Below, one piece after another: positions 22,530-32,810 of a stretch of DNA of 64,000 bases. The first letter of the stretch is position 1. Every line of letters begins with the position of its first letter. The position numbers and the translations under genes are program-made. Under the pieces are notes generated by a model. That model saw nothing but the letters and a program-made list of their open reading frames with translations, was not told the DNA's origin and did no database searches. The stretch covers positions 1 to 64,000 of the forward strand of contig DAHUXL010000016.1 of assembly GCA_027307195.1 (NCBI GenBank). The letters run 5' to 3'. Source of the stretch: Rhodanobacter sp. (lineage in GTDB: Bacteria > Pseudomonadota > Gammaproteobacteria > Xanthomonadales > Rhodanobacteraceae).

Positions 22530-24341
22530 ATGACCCGCACCATGCCAGTACGCAAGGAGTGGTCGCATCTTTGGTCATGCCTGCGATCTGTACTCGCGTT
22601 GCGCCATCTCATGCCGGTCTTTGTCTGTGTTGTCACGATGGTCGCCGCGATATCAGCGAACGCCGCCATGACCCGGTCTGATCGATCTGACGCCGTCCAT
22701 GTCGCCAAGGCGGGTCGGGTCATGTCGAAGGCCGTTCCGCCTGCCGAGGAAAAGCATGCTGCGACGCTGCCGGACATCGTGGCGGATCAGCGCATCGAAC
22801 TGCATCGGAATGCCGGTACCGGTGCGGCCGTGCTGGCGTCTGTCGGCATTCCATTTCCTCCCGGCGTACTGCGTGACACGCACCTGTTGCGCATCCTCGA
22901 CGAACATGGCGCGGAAGTGGCTGCGGCCGTCCAGACAACCTTGCAGTGGTATGGCAAGGACGGCAGCATTCGCGCCATCCGCGCCCAGTTCCATGCGCAG
23001 CTGGCTGGCGCGCAGCAGACGTTTTATTTCGCGCTGGGCAAGCCGCGCACACTCGAATTGGCCGGCTGGCCGTACAGCGCCGGTCTGGTCGATGGCGAGC
23101 AGGGGCTGAAGGTGTCTGCTGCGCTGGCGACACTGACGCCAGCATGGTTGTGCGATTCACTGATCGCCGGCCCGCAATGGCCAGCCAGTGCCGGCGAAGC
23201 GCAGGCTGCCTTTGTGTCCACCCAGTTCGAGTGGGCCCGAAAGTTGCCGGTGAGCGACCCTACAGCGTGGCTGTTCGATCGCCCTTCGACGCTGTACAAG
23301 GCCTACGTCCGCACCGGCCGCTACGACTATCTGCAGGCGGCCGAACTCAGCTACCACTTCTACATGAAGTACATCGAGCGCAGCGGCCTGCCCATGAGTC
23401 CGTTCTGTGCCGGTGGCTGGACGTACAACCACAAGCCATGCGATGTGAAATACGTCTATGTGGAACCGACCCTGCTGGCGCTTGGCCTGACCGGTGACGA
23501 CAGCGAGTACGACACCAGTACGATCGACAAGATGATGACGCTGTGGGAGAACGGCGGCTGGAACAATCCACCGGGGCCATATCGTGATCCCCGGCAGGAA
23601 TTCACCGAACGGTTTGCCGGGCTGGGCCTGCTGGAGACCGTCAGTGCCTATGAGCTGACCGGCGATGCCCGCTATCTGGGGCGTATCAAGGATCGCATCG
23701 GCTGGCTTTACGAACATCAGCGGAACAACCCCGACAAGCTCGGCAACGATGGTTCGTGGCGCAGCAGCTGGCTTATGCACGAGGGTGGCGACTGGGATCC
23801 CGCCAAGGAAGTGCGCGGCAGCTCGCCGTGGATGAGCGAGAACATCATCGATGGCCTGTGGCATGCGTGGCTGGTGACGGGCGATCCGCGCATTCCGGAA
23901 ATGATCACCGGTTTCGGCCGCTACATGGAGCGTTACGGCTGGATCCGCCCCGAGCAGATGCTGAATCCGCACGGCTGGCGCAACCCCTGCTCGGGCGATG
24001 ACGGCCAGATCGCCTGGTACTGGTCGTCGGCGCATGCCAGCAAGGAGGCAATGGACAGGATCCAGGAGTCCGAAGGGTGGTACAGCGATGCCCATACGGT
24101 GGAGCTGGCGCTACCGGTCGCCGCCGCGCGCTACTTCGAGCGCGATCCCCAGCAGAGTGCGGCGCTTGAACATCGACTCGCTGCGATAGCCCATTCCTAC
24201 AACAAGGCCTGCGCCGTCGATGCCGATACCTTGCGCCGGTTCAACTGGAACAACCGCGGCAGTGGTGTGGTGGCGTGGCTGATCCGGCAGCCGGCGGGCA
24301 GCGGCATGACCGTGTCCGGCGCGAAACAGGCGAGGCCATGA
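22530..24341 (+). CDS. Secreted alpha-toroid-type carbohydrate-active protein (putative polysaccharide lyase/hydrolase)
   Basis: N-terminal hydrophobic signal LMPVFVCVVTMVAAISANAA; RYDYLQAAELSYHFYMKYIERSG... helical repeats rich in W/Y; operon with EPS genes. Confidence 0.55.
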   Translation: MTRTMPVRKEWSHLWSCLRSVLALRHLMPVFVCVVTMVAAISANAAMTRSDRSDAVHVAKAGRVMSKAVPPAEEKHAATLPDIVADQRIELHRNAGTGAAVLASVGIPFPPGVLRDTHLLRILDEHGAEVAAAVQTTLQWYGKDGSIRAIRAQFHAQLAGAQQTFYFALGKPRTLELAGWPYSAGLVDGEQGLKVSAALATLTPAWLCDSLIAGPQWPASAGEAQAAFVSTQFEWARKLPVSDPTAWLFDRPSTLYKAYVRTGRYDYLQAAELSYHFYMKYIERSGLPMSPFCAGGWTYNHKPCDVKYVYVEPTLLALGLTGDDSEYDTSTIDKMMTLWENGGWNNPPGPYRDPRQEFTERFAGLGLLETVSAYELTGDARYLGRIKDRIGWLYEHQRNNPDKLGNDGSWRSSWLMHEGGDWDPAKEVRGSSPWMSENIIDGLWHAWLVTGDPRIPEMITGFGRYMERYGWIRPEQMLNPHGWRNPCSGDDGQIAWYWSSAHASKEAMDRIQESEGWYSDAHTVELALPVAAARYFERDPQQSAALEHRLAAIAHSYNKACAVDADTLRRFNWNNRGSGVVAWLIRQPAGSGMTVSGAKQARP

Positions 24342-25885
24342 ACCGTCGCATGGCCGTATTGCGCAGTATCACGCTGGTCTCGGCGGCGACCTACATCGAG
24401 TATGCGCTTGGCCTTGTCGTCAGCATCTGGATTGCGCGGACCCTTGGCCCGGCCGATTTTGGCCGCTATGCCTTCACCCTGTGGCTGTGCGGTTGGCTGA
24501 TGACCTGCAGCAACCATGCGCTGACCACTTCATCGACCAAGTTCATCGCCGAGGCCGATGGCGCCGGTGCGCCTGACATCGCCTCACATATCGCGCATCG
24601 GCTCAGTCGGTATCAGCATCTCAGTACGTTGGTTGTCGTCACGCTCTTCGTGCTGATGACGGCGATCATTCGACCCGACGAGTGGCAGCAGTTCCTGTTG
24701 CCGGTGACGGTGTACGTCGTCATTGCGGTGGCGGCCAAGGCCAATTATTTCATGCTGGTCGCCATCGAGAAGGGCCAGGAACGTTTTGAACCCGCGGCCA
24801 TCTCCACGGTCCTGTCGGGTGTGATCGGCATTGGACTGATCGGCACGGCCACGTTCATCCATGCACCGGTGATCGACTTCATCGCACTGTTTGCGGTCGC
24901 CTGCCTGATCATCAACCTGATCAACCGGCTGGCTTTTCGCAGGTATTGCCAGCCGCTCACGGCCGGTCCGATACCCACCGAAACAAGTCGCCGGCTATCG
25001 CGGCACCTGCGTCTGACGGCCGCCTTGGTACTGTTGATCTCGCTCAAGGCGAGCATGATCGAAGTGTTCCTGCTCAACACGTTCTCCACTTCGACAGCCG
25101 TGGGGTTCTTCGCCATTGCTGCCACGCTGACACGGGGCGCGGTCGATCTGTTCTCGGTAGGGCTTACCGCGACACTGCTGCCATACATGGCCAAATCCTT
25201 CGGTCAGAACGGTCATGAACAGGCGGCACGCCTGCTGGCCGACGCCACGCGTTTCTACTGGGCGGCAGGCCTCATCATCGCCGGTGTGGGCTTGGTGACC
25301 ACGCCCGAGATCGTCACCCTGATGTACGGCCAACGCTATATCCAGGCGATTCCGGCGATCGAAGCCACGCTGGTGCTGTCGGGGCTGCTGCTGATCGGCA
25401 ACAGCATCGCGGCCTTCCAGATCGTGGTCGACCGTCAGGACGACCGCGTACGCATCTCGATCATGGCGCTTGTCGTCAATGCCGTGCTTGGTATCGCGTT
25501 GATCCCGTTCTTTGGGCTGGCCGGTGCGGTCCTGACCTATGCCGGTACCCGTTTCGCCGAGCTGGGGCTGGCCATCATGTATCTGCGTCGCACCACCACC
25601 GGCGGCCTGCCGGTCGCATCGATGGCACGTCTGCTGGCTGTCGCAGTGGTGGCCACCACGATTGCATGGCTGACCATCGTCCTGCTGCACAGCCGTTTCG
25701 GCTTCATCGTGGCGGGCATGGTTTTCGTCGTGGTCTTTTTGCCGGCCAGCTTCCTGGTGCGTTACTGGAGCGATGACGACTATGCGCTGATGACTGTGAT
25801 CACCAACCACCTCGGGCCGCCGGGTCGCATGCTGATGCGCGGCCTTGGCGCCTTGCAAGGTACACCGGCGAAGGCAGCATCCTGA
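24338..25885 (+). CDS. Polysaccharide flippase (Wzx/MATE-like)
   Basis: MNRRMAVLRSITLVSAATYIEYALGLVVSIWIARTLGPADFGRYAFTLWLCGWL; about 12-14 TM segments. Confidence 0.88.
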   Translation: MNRRMAVLRSITLVSAATYIEYALGLVVSIWIARTLGPADFGRYAFTLWLCGWLMTCSNHALTTSSTKFIAEADGAGAPDIASHIAHRLSRYQHLSTLVVVTLFVLMTAIIRPDEWQQFLLPVTVYVVIAVAAKANYFMLVAIEKGQERFEPAAISTVLSGVIGIGLIGTATFIHAPVIDFIALFAVACLIINLINRLAFRRYCQPLTAGPIPTETSRRLSRHLRLTAALVLLISLKASMIEVFLLNTFSTSTAVGFFAIAATLTRGAVDLFSVGLTATLLPYMAKSFGQNGHEQAARLLADATRFYWAAGLIIAGVGLVTTPEIVTLMYGQRYIQAIPAIEATLVLSGLLLIGNSIAAFQIVVDRQDDRVRISIMALVVNAVLGIALIPFFGLAGAVLTYAGTRFAELGLAIMYLRRTTTGGLPVASMARLLAVAVVATTIAWLTIVLLHSRFGFIVAGMVFVVVFLPASFLVRYWSDDDYALMTVITNHLGPPGRMLMRGLGALQGTPAKAAS

Positions 25886-25918
25886 GAGGTTGCCGGTACG
25901 AGTAACCGGAACAGTGCG

Positions 25919-26653
25919 TCAGGCACCCAGGGTCCAGCGGGCAATATGTGGCATGAAGCCGAATTTCCGCTTGAAGCGCTGCATCGTCACAGACGCCCCG
26001 TAATAGCTTCCGTACGCGTAATACTTGACGTGCGGGTAATCCCTTATCGCGCACTCCGCCAGGCCGATGATCAGCATCGGCACGATGCCGTCGTCCTGAT
26101 AGTCCGCATGTCCGAAAATGGTCTGGATCGCGCACAACTCACCCGCAATCAGGCAACTGGCATAGGCGTACAACCGGCCTTCGCGAAAGATGCCGTAATA
26201 GGGGTAATCGTGCCGGTTCGACCGTGATGGCGGATCGCTGATGCCGGCACTTGCACGGGAGAGCAGCTTCGCCGGCATCGGTCTGCCCTGGCGTGCATCG
26301 GTCGAGCCGATGATCGCCGCGATTTCCTCCACATGGGCGTTGTAGTCGAGTCGGGCGAAGCTGTAGCCGAGACGCAGCGATTTCTTGTAGTTGCGTCGCG
26401 CAGCGCCTTCGATCAGGCGGAAATAGTCATCGAAATTCCTTGGCAGGGTGCATACACAGAAACCGTATTCGTACTGCCGCACCAGCGGGAATTTTCGATG
26501 GCGCTGCCTTGCTTCGCGATAGAAGTCACGCACGATGCGCTCGTAGAAGGGATCGTTGCCTGCTGTTTCGGCACATTGCAGATCGATCTCGACCCGGGGC
26601 AGCCGGCGCACTTCGGCAGCGATCGTCGCCCACCGTTTCAACGTGTTCAGCAT
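25919..26653 (-). CDS. GNAT/FemAB-like protein of EPS locus
   Basis: RQYEYGFCVCTLPRNFDDYFRLIEGAARRNYKKSLRLGYSFARLDYNAHVEEIAAII...YYGIFREGRLYAYASCLIAGELCAIQTIFGHADY. Confidence 0.55.
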   Translation of the reverse strand: MLNTLKRWATIAAEVRRLPRVEIDLQCAETAGNDPFYERIVRDFYREARQRHRKFPLVRQYEYGFCVCTLPRNFDDYFRLIEGAARRNYKKSLRLGYSFARLDYNAHVEEIAAIIGSTDARQGRPMPAKLLSRASAGISDPPSRSNRHDYPYYGIFREGRLYAYASCLIAGELCAIQTIFGHADYQDDGIVPMLIIGLAECAIRDYPHVKYYAYGSYYGASVTMQRFKRKFGFMPHIARWTLGA

Positions 26654-26676
26654 GACGAGAACTCCATGGCTCTGGA

Positions 26677-27861
26677 CTATCGGTGTAATGCGCTAGCCGC
26701 CGCACACGTAGCAGGGGGCGGCAGCTCGAAATCGCGCCATGTGTTCGGATCGCCACGCTTGCCCGCCTCGGCGGCTTTGATGATGTTGTACATTTCGCGC
26801 GACGTCACATAGTGCAGCACGTGCCGTGCGCCATCGTTGTAGGCCTGTTCGAGATGCTCGTGCATTGCCTGTGCGGGGGCGCCGAGCAAGGTATCCATGT
26901 CGCGCTCCTGGGTGCCGTGGGTATGCACTTTCACGAATACCCACTCGGGCCGTCCCTCGACATGGATGCCGGTACGCACCCACGCATCCACCCGTGCAGG
27001 CGTGGGCGGGCAGGCGCGGCGCACGTCAGCATTCTCGATGCGCGGGATCAGGCCGAAACGGCGCTCGCGCCAGTTCAGTCCCAGCGGCCCCTGCACGATC
27101 ATCAGGTCGCCGCTGGGCTGTCCGCCGACGCGTACCGGCACACCGGTGTCGTGGGATTTCGGGCGCAGCGGATCGTCGGTGGCGTAGTAGATCGCGTTGA
27201 TCAGGCGTGTCTGTGTGTCGCTCGGCGCCGAGGGCAGGGTGAAGTCGGCGTAACAACCCAATTCGCGCAGCAGGATCAACTCGTTGTTGATGCCGCACCA
27301 GCGGCCGTCCGCGCGCGAGTTGTCCAGGCTCCAGTTGCCGTGGATGAATCCGAAGCGCAGCTGACCGGTGTTCGGATCGCGCGGCAGCGCACCGTGACGC
27401 ACGTGCAGCAGTTCATTGAAGCGACTGATCGTGGCGCGGAAATTTTCCTCGTTGTCGTCGTCGTGATGCAGGTGGATCTCGATCTCGCCGTAGCCTTCTG
27501 CGCACAAGACAGCGAGCTTCTCCAGATGCTCCTCGAGATACTCCTCCTCGGGATAGAAGAAGGTGTGCTGCGGCGCCCTGCCGTCGGCGTCGCGATGGGC
27601 GGAGGCGAGTGCGCGGTAGTCGCGGCACCAGCGATCGACGCGTGCGCGCTGGATGGCCAGGTCGACCTTGCCCCACGCCGGTTCGAAATGATCGACGAAA
27701 CAGAACATCACATGCACCGGGCCACTGGCGGGGCGTGCCGGCCGCCGTCGCCGCAGATAACTGCCCAGCCAGATCTGCATGTTGCGGGCGCGGATCACCC
27801 GGATCAGCAGGAATGCGGCCAGCACCAGCGTCGCCACGAAGGCCAGCAGGATCTGCGCCAT
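26677..27861 (-). CDS. Membrane-anchored, divergent polysaccharide deacetylase-like protein
   Basis: N-terminal TM AQILLAFVATLVLAAFLLIRVI; VMFCFVDHFEPAWG...GEIEIHLHHDDDNEENFRATI...FGFIHGNWSLDN. Confidence 0.55.
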   Translation of the reverse strand: MAQILLAFVATLVLAAFLLIRVIRARNMQIWLGSYLRRRRPARPASGPVHVMFCFVDHFEPAWGKVDLAIQRARVDRWCRDYRALASAHRDADGRAPQHTFFYPEEEYLEEHLEKLAVLCAEGYGEIEIHLHHDDDNEENFRATISRFNELLHVRHGALPRDPNTGQLRFGFIHGNWSLDNSRADGRWCGINNELILLRELGCYADFTLPSAPSDTQTRLINAIYYATDDPLRPKSHDTGVPVRVGGQPSGDLMIVQGPLGLNWRERRFGLIPRIENADVRRACPPTPARVDAWVRTGIHVEGRPEWVFVKVHTHGTQERDMDTLLGAPAQAMHEHLEQAYNDGARHVLHYVTSREMYNIIKAAEAGKRGDPNTWRDFELPPPATCAAASALHR

Positions 27862-29030
27862 CAGATGCGCACCTCTTCCGCAGGCACCAGGGTCAACAGT
27901 TGCTCGGCATTGTTGCGCCACTGCCGCTCTCGGACGATGTAATCGCGTGCCGCCAGGCCGACGCGTTTGCGCTCATCGGCCCGGGCCACCAGCTCGAGCA
28001 CGCGTTGCACGCAGACGTCGGTGCAGCCGCGTGGAAACAGCCAACCGGTGCGGCCATCGCCGATGACCTCGGCGACCGGGGCGTAGTCGGGTGCGACCAC
28101 GGCCACACCCATCGCCATCAGCTCGAACAGCTTCATCGGCGAGCCGTACTCGTTGGAATTGGGCAGCACGGCGTAGTCCATGCAGGCAATCCAGGTGGCG
28201 ATGTCGGCATGCGGTATCCGTCCAGGCAGCAGTACGCGATCGGTGAGGCCGCGCGCAGCCACCAGCGCGCGCACGGCAGGCAGCGTGCGGCCGTCGCCAA
28301 TGAAGACCAGTGCCAACTGCGGGGTTTCGGCCAAACGGGCGGCGATTGCTTCGACAAAGCCATCGACACCATGCCAGTGCGCAAAGGCACCCACGTGACC
28401 ACACACCACGCGATCGGCGAGGCCGCGTTCGGCACGAAGTCGCGCCCGGTCGAAACGCGCGGGGTCGAATTGCACCAGATCGGCCGCATTCGGCGAGATC
28501 ACCGATGGCGCTATGTCGCCATACGCCCGCCGGGCCTGTTCGCGGAAGTGACTGGAAATGAAGACCAGGCCGGTGCACTGGCGCAGGCACCAGCCCTCGA
28601 TGCGGCGCGCCAGCCCCTTCAGGTGCAGTGGGCGCACCCGCTCGACCAGAGCCGAATCGTTGATTTCCAGCACCAGTGGAATGCCATGCCGCCGTGCCAT
28701 CCACACTGTGGCGAACAGGAACAGCGAATAGCGTTCGTAGATCAGCTGCGGACGCCGACGCCGCATCGCGACCCGCATGCGCAACAGGGTCATCAGGTTG
28801 TAGCCGAGCTCGAACACCTCGAACAACACGCCGGGCAGGCGGGCGACAACTCCAGCCAGCCTGCCGCTGCTGGCGCTGGTTTGCACGGACGGTTCGTGTT
28901 CGGGGTCGGCGCCCGGGAACGACATCACGCTGACCTCGTGGCCGAGTTCGCGCAGGGCATGCACGATGCCGCGGATGTGCACGCCTTCAACATGCCGGCC
29001 CCGCGTCCGGTGATGATAGAGGATCCTCAT
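27861..29030 (-). CDS. Glycosyltransferase family 4
   Basis: MRILYHHRTRGRHVEGVHIRGIVHALRELGHEV...EYGSPMKLFELMAMGVAVVAPDYAPVAEVIGDGRTGWLFPRG. Confidence 0.9.
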   Translation of the reverse strand: MRILYHHRTRGRHVEGVHIRGIVHALRELGHEVSVMSFPGADPEHEPSVQTSASSGRLAGVVARLPGVLFEVFELGYNLMTLLRMRVAMRRRRPQLIYERYSLFLFATVWMARRHGIPLVLEINDSALVERVRPLHLKGLARRIEGWCLRQCTGLVFISSHFREQARRAYGDIAPSVISPNAADLVQFDPARFDRARLRAERGLADRVVCGHVGAFAHWHGVDGFVEAIAARLAETPQLALVFIGDGRTLPAVRALVAARGLTDRVLLPGRIPHADIATWIACMDYAVLPNSNEYGSPMKLFELMAMGVAVVAPDYAPVAEVIGDGRTGWLFPRGCTDVCVQRVLELVARADERKRVGLAARDYIVRERQWRNNAEQLLTLVPAEEVRI

Positions 29031-29073
29031 GCAGCTTCCCGTGACGGTATGTGTGCGCCGGTCGGTTGTGGAT

Positions 29074-30246
29074 TCATGCCGAGGCACCGAGCGGGGCAGC
29101 CGATTGGGCCGCGACGTCGCACAGAATACGCTCCAGCCGATCGACGTTGTCGTCCCAGTGAAAGTCGCCGGCGTGTGCGGCAATCCGCGCACTGTCCCAG
29201 CTTCGCCCGGTGGCATCGATCAGGGCCGCCGACAAGGCATCGGGAGCATGTGCCGGCACCAGGATGCCAGCGTACTCCGGCACCACTTCCGGAATGCCGC
29301 CAACATCGCTGGCCACCACTGGCGTGCCGCAGGCCATTGCCTCCAGCAGCACGTTCGGCACGCCTTCGTTGTGGCTGGGAAGGCACAACAGGTCGGCTGC
29401 GTTGAACCAGTCGCCCAGCGCGACATGCGCTACGGCATCGACCAGCTGCAGGCGCCTGCTGCACCCGAGTACAGCCGCTCGTGCGAGCAGGGCAGCGCGT
29501 GCCGGTCCGGTGCCGACATAGATCAATCGTGCCTTCGGTCGTTCCGCCAATACGGCGGGAAACGCCTCCAGCAGATCGAGGCAACCCTTGCTCGACTTCA
29601 GGTTGCCGACATAGAGCAATAACGGAGCATCGGCGGAAAGACCCAGCCGCATGCGCGCCTCGCTGCGCGAATGGCGTGTAAACAGAGCATGGTCGACGCC
29701 GTTGTATACGACATGCACGCGAGATGCATCCACGCCAAGCGCCATCGCCTTGTCCGCCAACGCACGACTCACCGCGATCACCGCACCGGCACCGCGCAGG
29801 GTCGAACGGATCTGCGGCCGGCGCAGTGCGTGATCGGCCTGCACATTGAGATCACTGCCATGCACCTTGACCACGTAGGGAATGCCCAGACGGCGCGCCA
29901 GCCAACCCACGGCGACAGCATCGGGGTAGGCCCAACTCGCCAGCAGGCAATCGTAGTGCGCCGCGCGCAGGCTTCGTCCACGCTGCCACCACAGCGAAAG
30001 CAGCCAGCATGCCGCGTGCAGCGACCGGCCGATGCCTGGCGGGTATACGAAGACAAAATGATCGGTGTGCAGGTCGCTAGCCTTGACCTCGCCACGCACG
30101 CCGCGCAGCCGCTGACGGAAGTCGACAGCAGTCAATACATCGACGTCATGGCGCTGCCCCAGACGTTCGAACTGCTGGCGATTGAACGCGCCCCGCAACG
30201 GATCCCATGGGCTCGGAAACAGGTTGGTCAGGATCAGTATCTTCAT
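29074..30246 (-). CDS. Glycosyltransferase family 4
   Basis: MKILILTNLFPSPWDPLRGAFNRQQFERL...LPSHNEGVPNVLLEAMACGTPVVASDVGGIPEVV. Confidence 0.92.
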   Translation of the reverse strand: MKILILTNLFPSPWDPLRGAFNRQQFERLGQRHDVDVLTAVDFRQRLRGVRGEVKASDLHTDHFVFVYPPGIGRSLHAACWLLSLWWQRGRSLRAAHYDCLLASWAYPDAVAVGWLARRLGIPYVVKVHGSDLNVQADHALRRPQIRSTLRGAGAVIAVSRALADKAMALGVDASRVHVVYNGVDHALFTRHSRSEARMRLGLSADAPLLLYVGNLKSSKGCLDLLEAFPAVLAERPKARLIYVGTGPARAALLARAAVLGCSRRLQLVDAVAHVALGDWFNAADLLCLPSHNEGVPNVLLEAMACGTPVVASDVGGIPEVVPEYAGILVPAHAPDALSAALIDATGRSWDSARIAAHAGDFHWDDNVDRLERILCDVAAQSAAPLGASA

Positions 30247-31364
30247 CGCATTGTTCGGCCCGTCGAACCTCGGTAGATGCTGGCATAACTCAAAGCCATG
30301 GTTTCAAGTGATCCATGTTGCTCTACCCATGCGCGCGCCGCATGACCCAGCGCAAGCGCGTGTGTCGGGTCTTGCAGCAGTGCCAGCATGGCATTCGCCA
30401 ACGCGGTTGGATCACCGGGTGGCACCAGTCGGCCGGTGTTGTCATCACGCACGATCTCGCCGTTGCCGCCTACCGTCGTGGCCACGATCGGCAACGCCAC
30501 CGCACACGCTTCCAGCAACGCCATCGAATAGCCTTCACTCAGCGACGAGAGCGCGAACAGGTCGAAGCCCTGCAGCAATTCGCACACGTCGTTGCGATCG
30601 CCGAGCAAGTGCACGCTGCCGGTGACGCCTTCGTCTATCGCGCATTGCTGCAATTCCGCACGCAGCTCGCCGTCGCCTATCAACACCAGCGCCGTATCCG
30701 GCTGCTGATCGTGCAGCTGGCGGAACGCGCGGATCAGGCCGACCTGATCTTTGGCCCAGTTGAGCCGGCCGACGCTGCCGATCACGCGGGTCTGCAGAGG
30801 CAGTTGCAGCCTCTGCAGCAGACGCTCGCGCATTGCTGCAGAGGCGGGCTGGAAGGACTCGACACGAATGCCGTTGGGGACGACCTTCGCCTTGGCTGGC
30901 GGCACGATGCCGCGCCAGATCGCGTCACGGCACGCTGCCTGACAGACAGTGACGACCGCATCGGTGCGCGTCAGCGCGCGACGATACAACCACTCGCGCC
31001 GACCGGACCGATGGTTGCTGCCCATGCCGTGACGAGTATTGACCACCTGATCCAGATTGAGGCCACGGGTGGCCAGCACTGCCTGGTAATGCGCCACGGC
31101 ATTGTGGGTGTGCAGTACTTCGGTGGCATGGCTGCGTACCATCTGCCGCGCCCGCGCCAATGCGCGTAGATCCAGCCCGGGCCGCTTCTCGCAGGCATAC
31201 ACCGGGATGCCCAACTCATCCAGCTCATGCGCCCGCGCGCCGCGTTCGAACAGGCATAGCACCTGGCAGCGATCGCCTTGCCGGTGCTGCAGCTTGACCA
31301 GTTCGAGCACCATGCGTTCCAGACCACCGCGATTAAGGTTCTCGACGACGTGCGTGATGTTCAT
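30243..31364 (-). CDS. Glycosyltransferase family 4 (alternative upstream start 31394)
   Basis: MNITHVVENLNRGGLERMVLELVKLQHRQG...LSSLSEGYSMALLEACAVALPIVATTVGGNGEIV. Confidence 0.92.
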   Translation of the reverse strand: MNITHVVENLNRGGLERMVLELVKLQHRQGDRCQVLCLFERGARAHELDELGIPVYACEKRPGLDLRALARARQMVRSHATEVLHTHNAVAHYQAVLATRGLNLDQVVNTRHGMGSNHRSGRREWLYRRALTRTDAVVTVCQAACRDAIWRGIVPPAKAKVVPNGIRVESFQPASAAMRERLLQRLQLPLQTRVIGSVGRLNWAKDQVGLIRAFRQLHDQQPDTALVLIGDGELRAELQQCAIDEGVTGSVHLLGDRNDVCELLQGFDLFALSSLSEGYSMALLEACAVALPIVATTVGGNGEIVRDDNTGRLVPPGDPTALANAMLALLQDPTHALALGHAARAWVEQHGSLETMALSYASIYRGSTGRTMR

Positions 31365-31390
31365 GGGCCTGGTGTTCATGGGCAGGATGT

Positions 31391-32749
31391 TCACGACGAC
31401 AACTCGGAGACGGTGACGCGCAATTTGCCGCTGGGCGTCAGCGGAATGTCGTCGACGAAATGGCAGTGCAGGGCAACGCTGTCGCCGAGTACCTTGCCGA
31501 CCTCGCGGCGGATATACGCCAACGATGCGTCATCGAAACCCGCACCGCGCACGATGGAAAGATCGAGCCGGTCGAGCTGTCGCTGCACCAGCTGGAAACG
31601 CCGCAGTCCGTTCACGTCCTTCAGCATGTGCGGAAAGAATTCGCCAGGCAGCACGTGGCCGTCCGGTGTACGGATCGTGTCGAGCACGCGCCCGTCGATC
31701 TGCGCAAGCATTGGCAAGCCGCGACCGCAAGCGCAGTGCTCGGTGGATGCTGTTGCCCGATCGCCATTGGCATAGCGCACGAACGGCATGCCGTAGTTGA
31801 ACAGGTCGGTGATCACCACCTCGCCGCTCCGCACATCGGCCATTGAGCCTGCTGGCTGATGCAGTTCAACCACCAGATGATCGGCATTCACATGCAGTCC
31901 GCGGTGTTGCTCGCATTCCGCCGCGATCAGCATGAATTCGCGGCAACCATAGGTGTTGAAGGCTGGGCAGCCGAAGGCCCGCTCGATGATCTCCCGCTGG
32001 AATTCATGCAACGCCTCGGCCGCACCGATGATGGAGTGCGGTTGTCCGACTCTCCGTCCGGTGGCGATCAGCCATTGCGCCAGCCGTACCAGCGGACCGA
32101 CGTAACCGACGATGATCTCCGGGCGATAGCGGTCGATGGCGTCGGCATACTCGGCCAGGTTCGCCTCGCTCATGTGGAAGCTGTTGAGCACGGAGCGAGC
32201 GAACGCCGCGTTGTACAGGCGGTCCTTGAGTCGATGCGCGAGGGTGGGCTCGCCGACCGCACCGCCCCACAGGAACAGGGTGCGCCGCCCCATCCGCGAA
32301 CCGGCCCAGTCATAACCGCGCCACATCACCGCGGTGCGGCGATCGTTGCTTTCGCGGTTGAAGCCGAAGCGCAGCGGCTCGCCGGTGGAGCCGCCGGTGG
32401 CCTTGGTCTGCAGGCGTCCGCGCCAGCTATCCGCGGTGAGTTCGTCGAAGTGGTCGCGGATGTCGGCCTTGGTCAGCAGCGGCAGCTGCGCGTAGTCATC
32501 GAGGTTGCGGATGTCTGAAACCTCGATGCCAAGTTCGCGCCACCGCCGCCGGTAGTACGGCACCTCGCGCTGACAATGCTCGAGCAGCTGCTTCAGCCGC
32601 TCCCATTGCAGCGCGACGATCTGCTCCGGCGCCAACCACTGGTCCCGCTGGTAGGCGTCGAGATAGCCCAGGGTGTGGCGCCGGCGCAGACCGGTCTCGT
32701 AAGCCGGATAGAGCACCCGGCGGAAGGTCTTTTCATACCAGCCGCTCAT
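31391..32749 (-). CDS. CapK/PaaK-like AMP-forming ligase (phenylacetate-CoA ligase family)
   Basis: YRRRWRELGIEVSDIRNLDDYAQLPLLTKADIRDHF...TKATGGSTGEPLRFGF...FNTYGCREFMLIAAECEQHRGLHVN. Confidence 0.9.
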   Translation of the reverse strand: MSGWYEKTFRRVLYPAYETGLRRRHTLGYLDAYQRDQWLAPEQIVALQWERLKQLLEHCQREVPYYRRRWRELGIEVSDIRNLDDYAQLPLLTKADIRDHFDELTADSWRGRLQTKATGGSTGEPLRFGFNRESNDRRTAVMWRGYDWAGSRMGRRTLFLWGGAVGEPTLAHRLKDRLYNAAFARSVLNSFHMSEANLAEYADAIDRYRPEIIVGYVGPLVRLAQWLIATGRRVGQPHSIIGAAEALHEFQREIIERAFGCPAFNTYGCREFMLIAAECEQHRGLHVNADHLVVELHQPAGSMADVRSGEVVITDLFNYGMPFVRYANGDRATASTEHCACGRGLPMLAQIDGRVLDTIRTPDGHVLPGEFFPHMLKDVNGLRRFQLVQRQLDRLDLSIVRGAGFDDASLAYIRREVGKVLGDSVALHCHFVDDIPLTPSGKLRVTVSELSS

Positions 32750-32810
32750 GGCGTCTGCCTCCTGCGCTGCAGGTGGCGTGTGTGATCAGGCATGCGGGCG
32801 GCGCGGGTAC

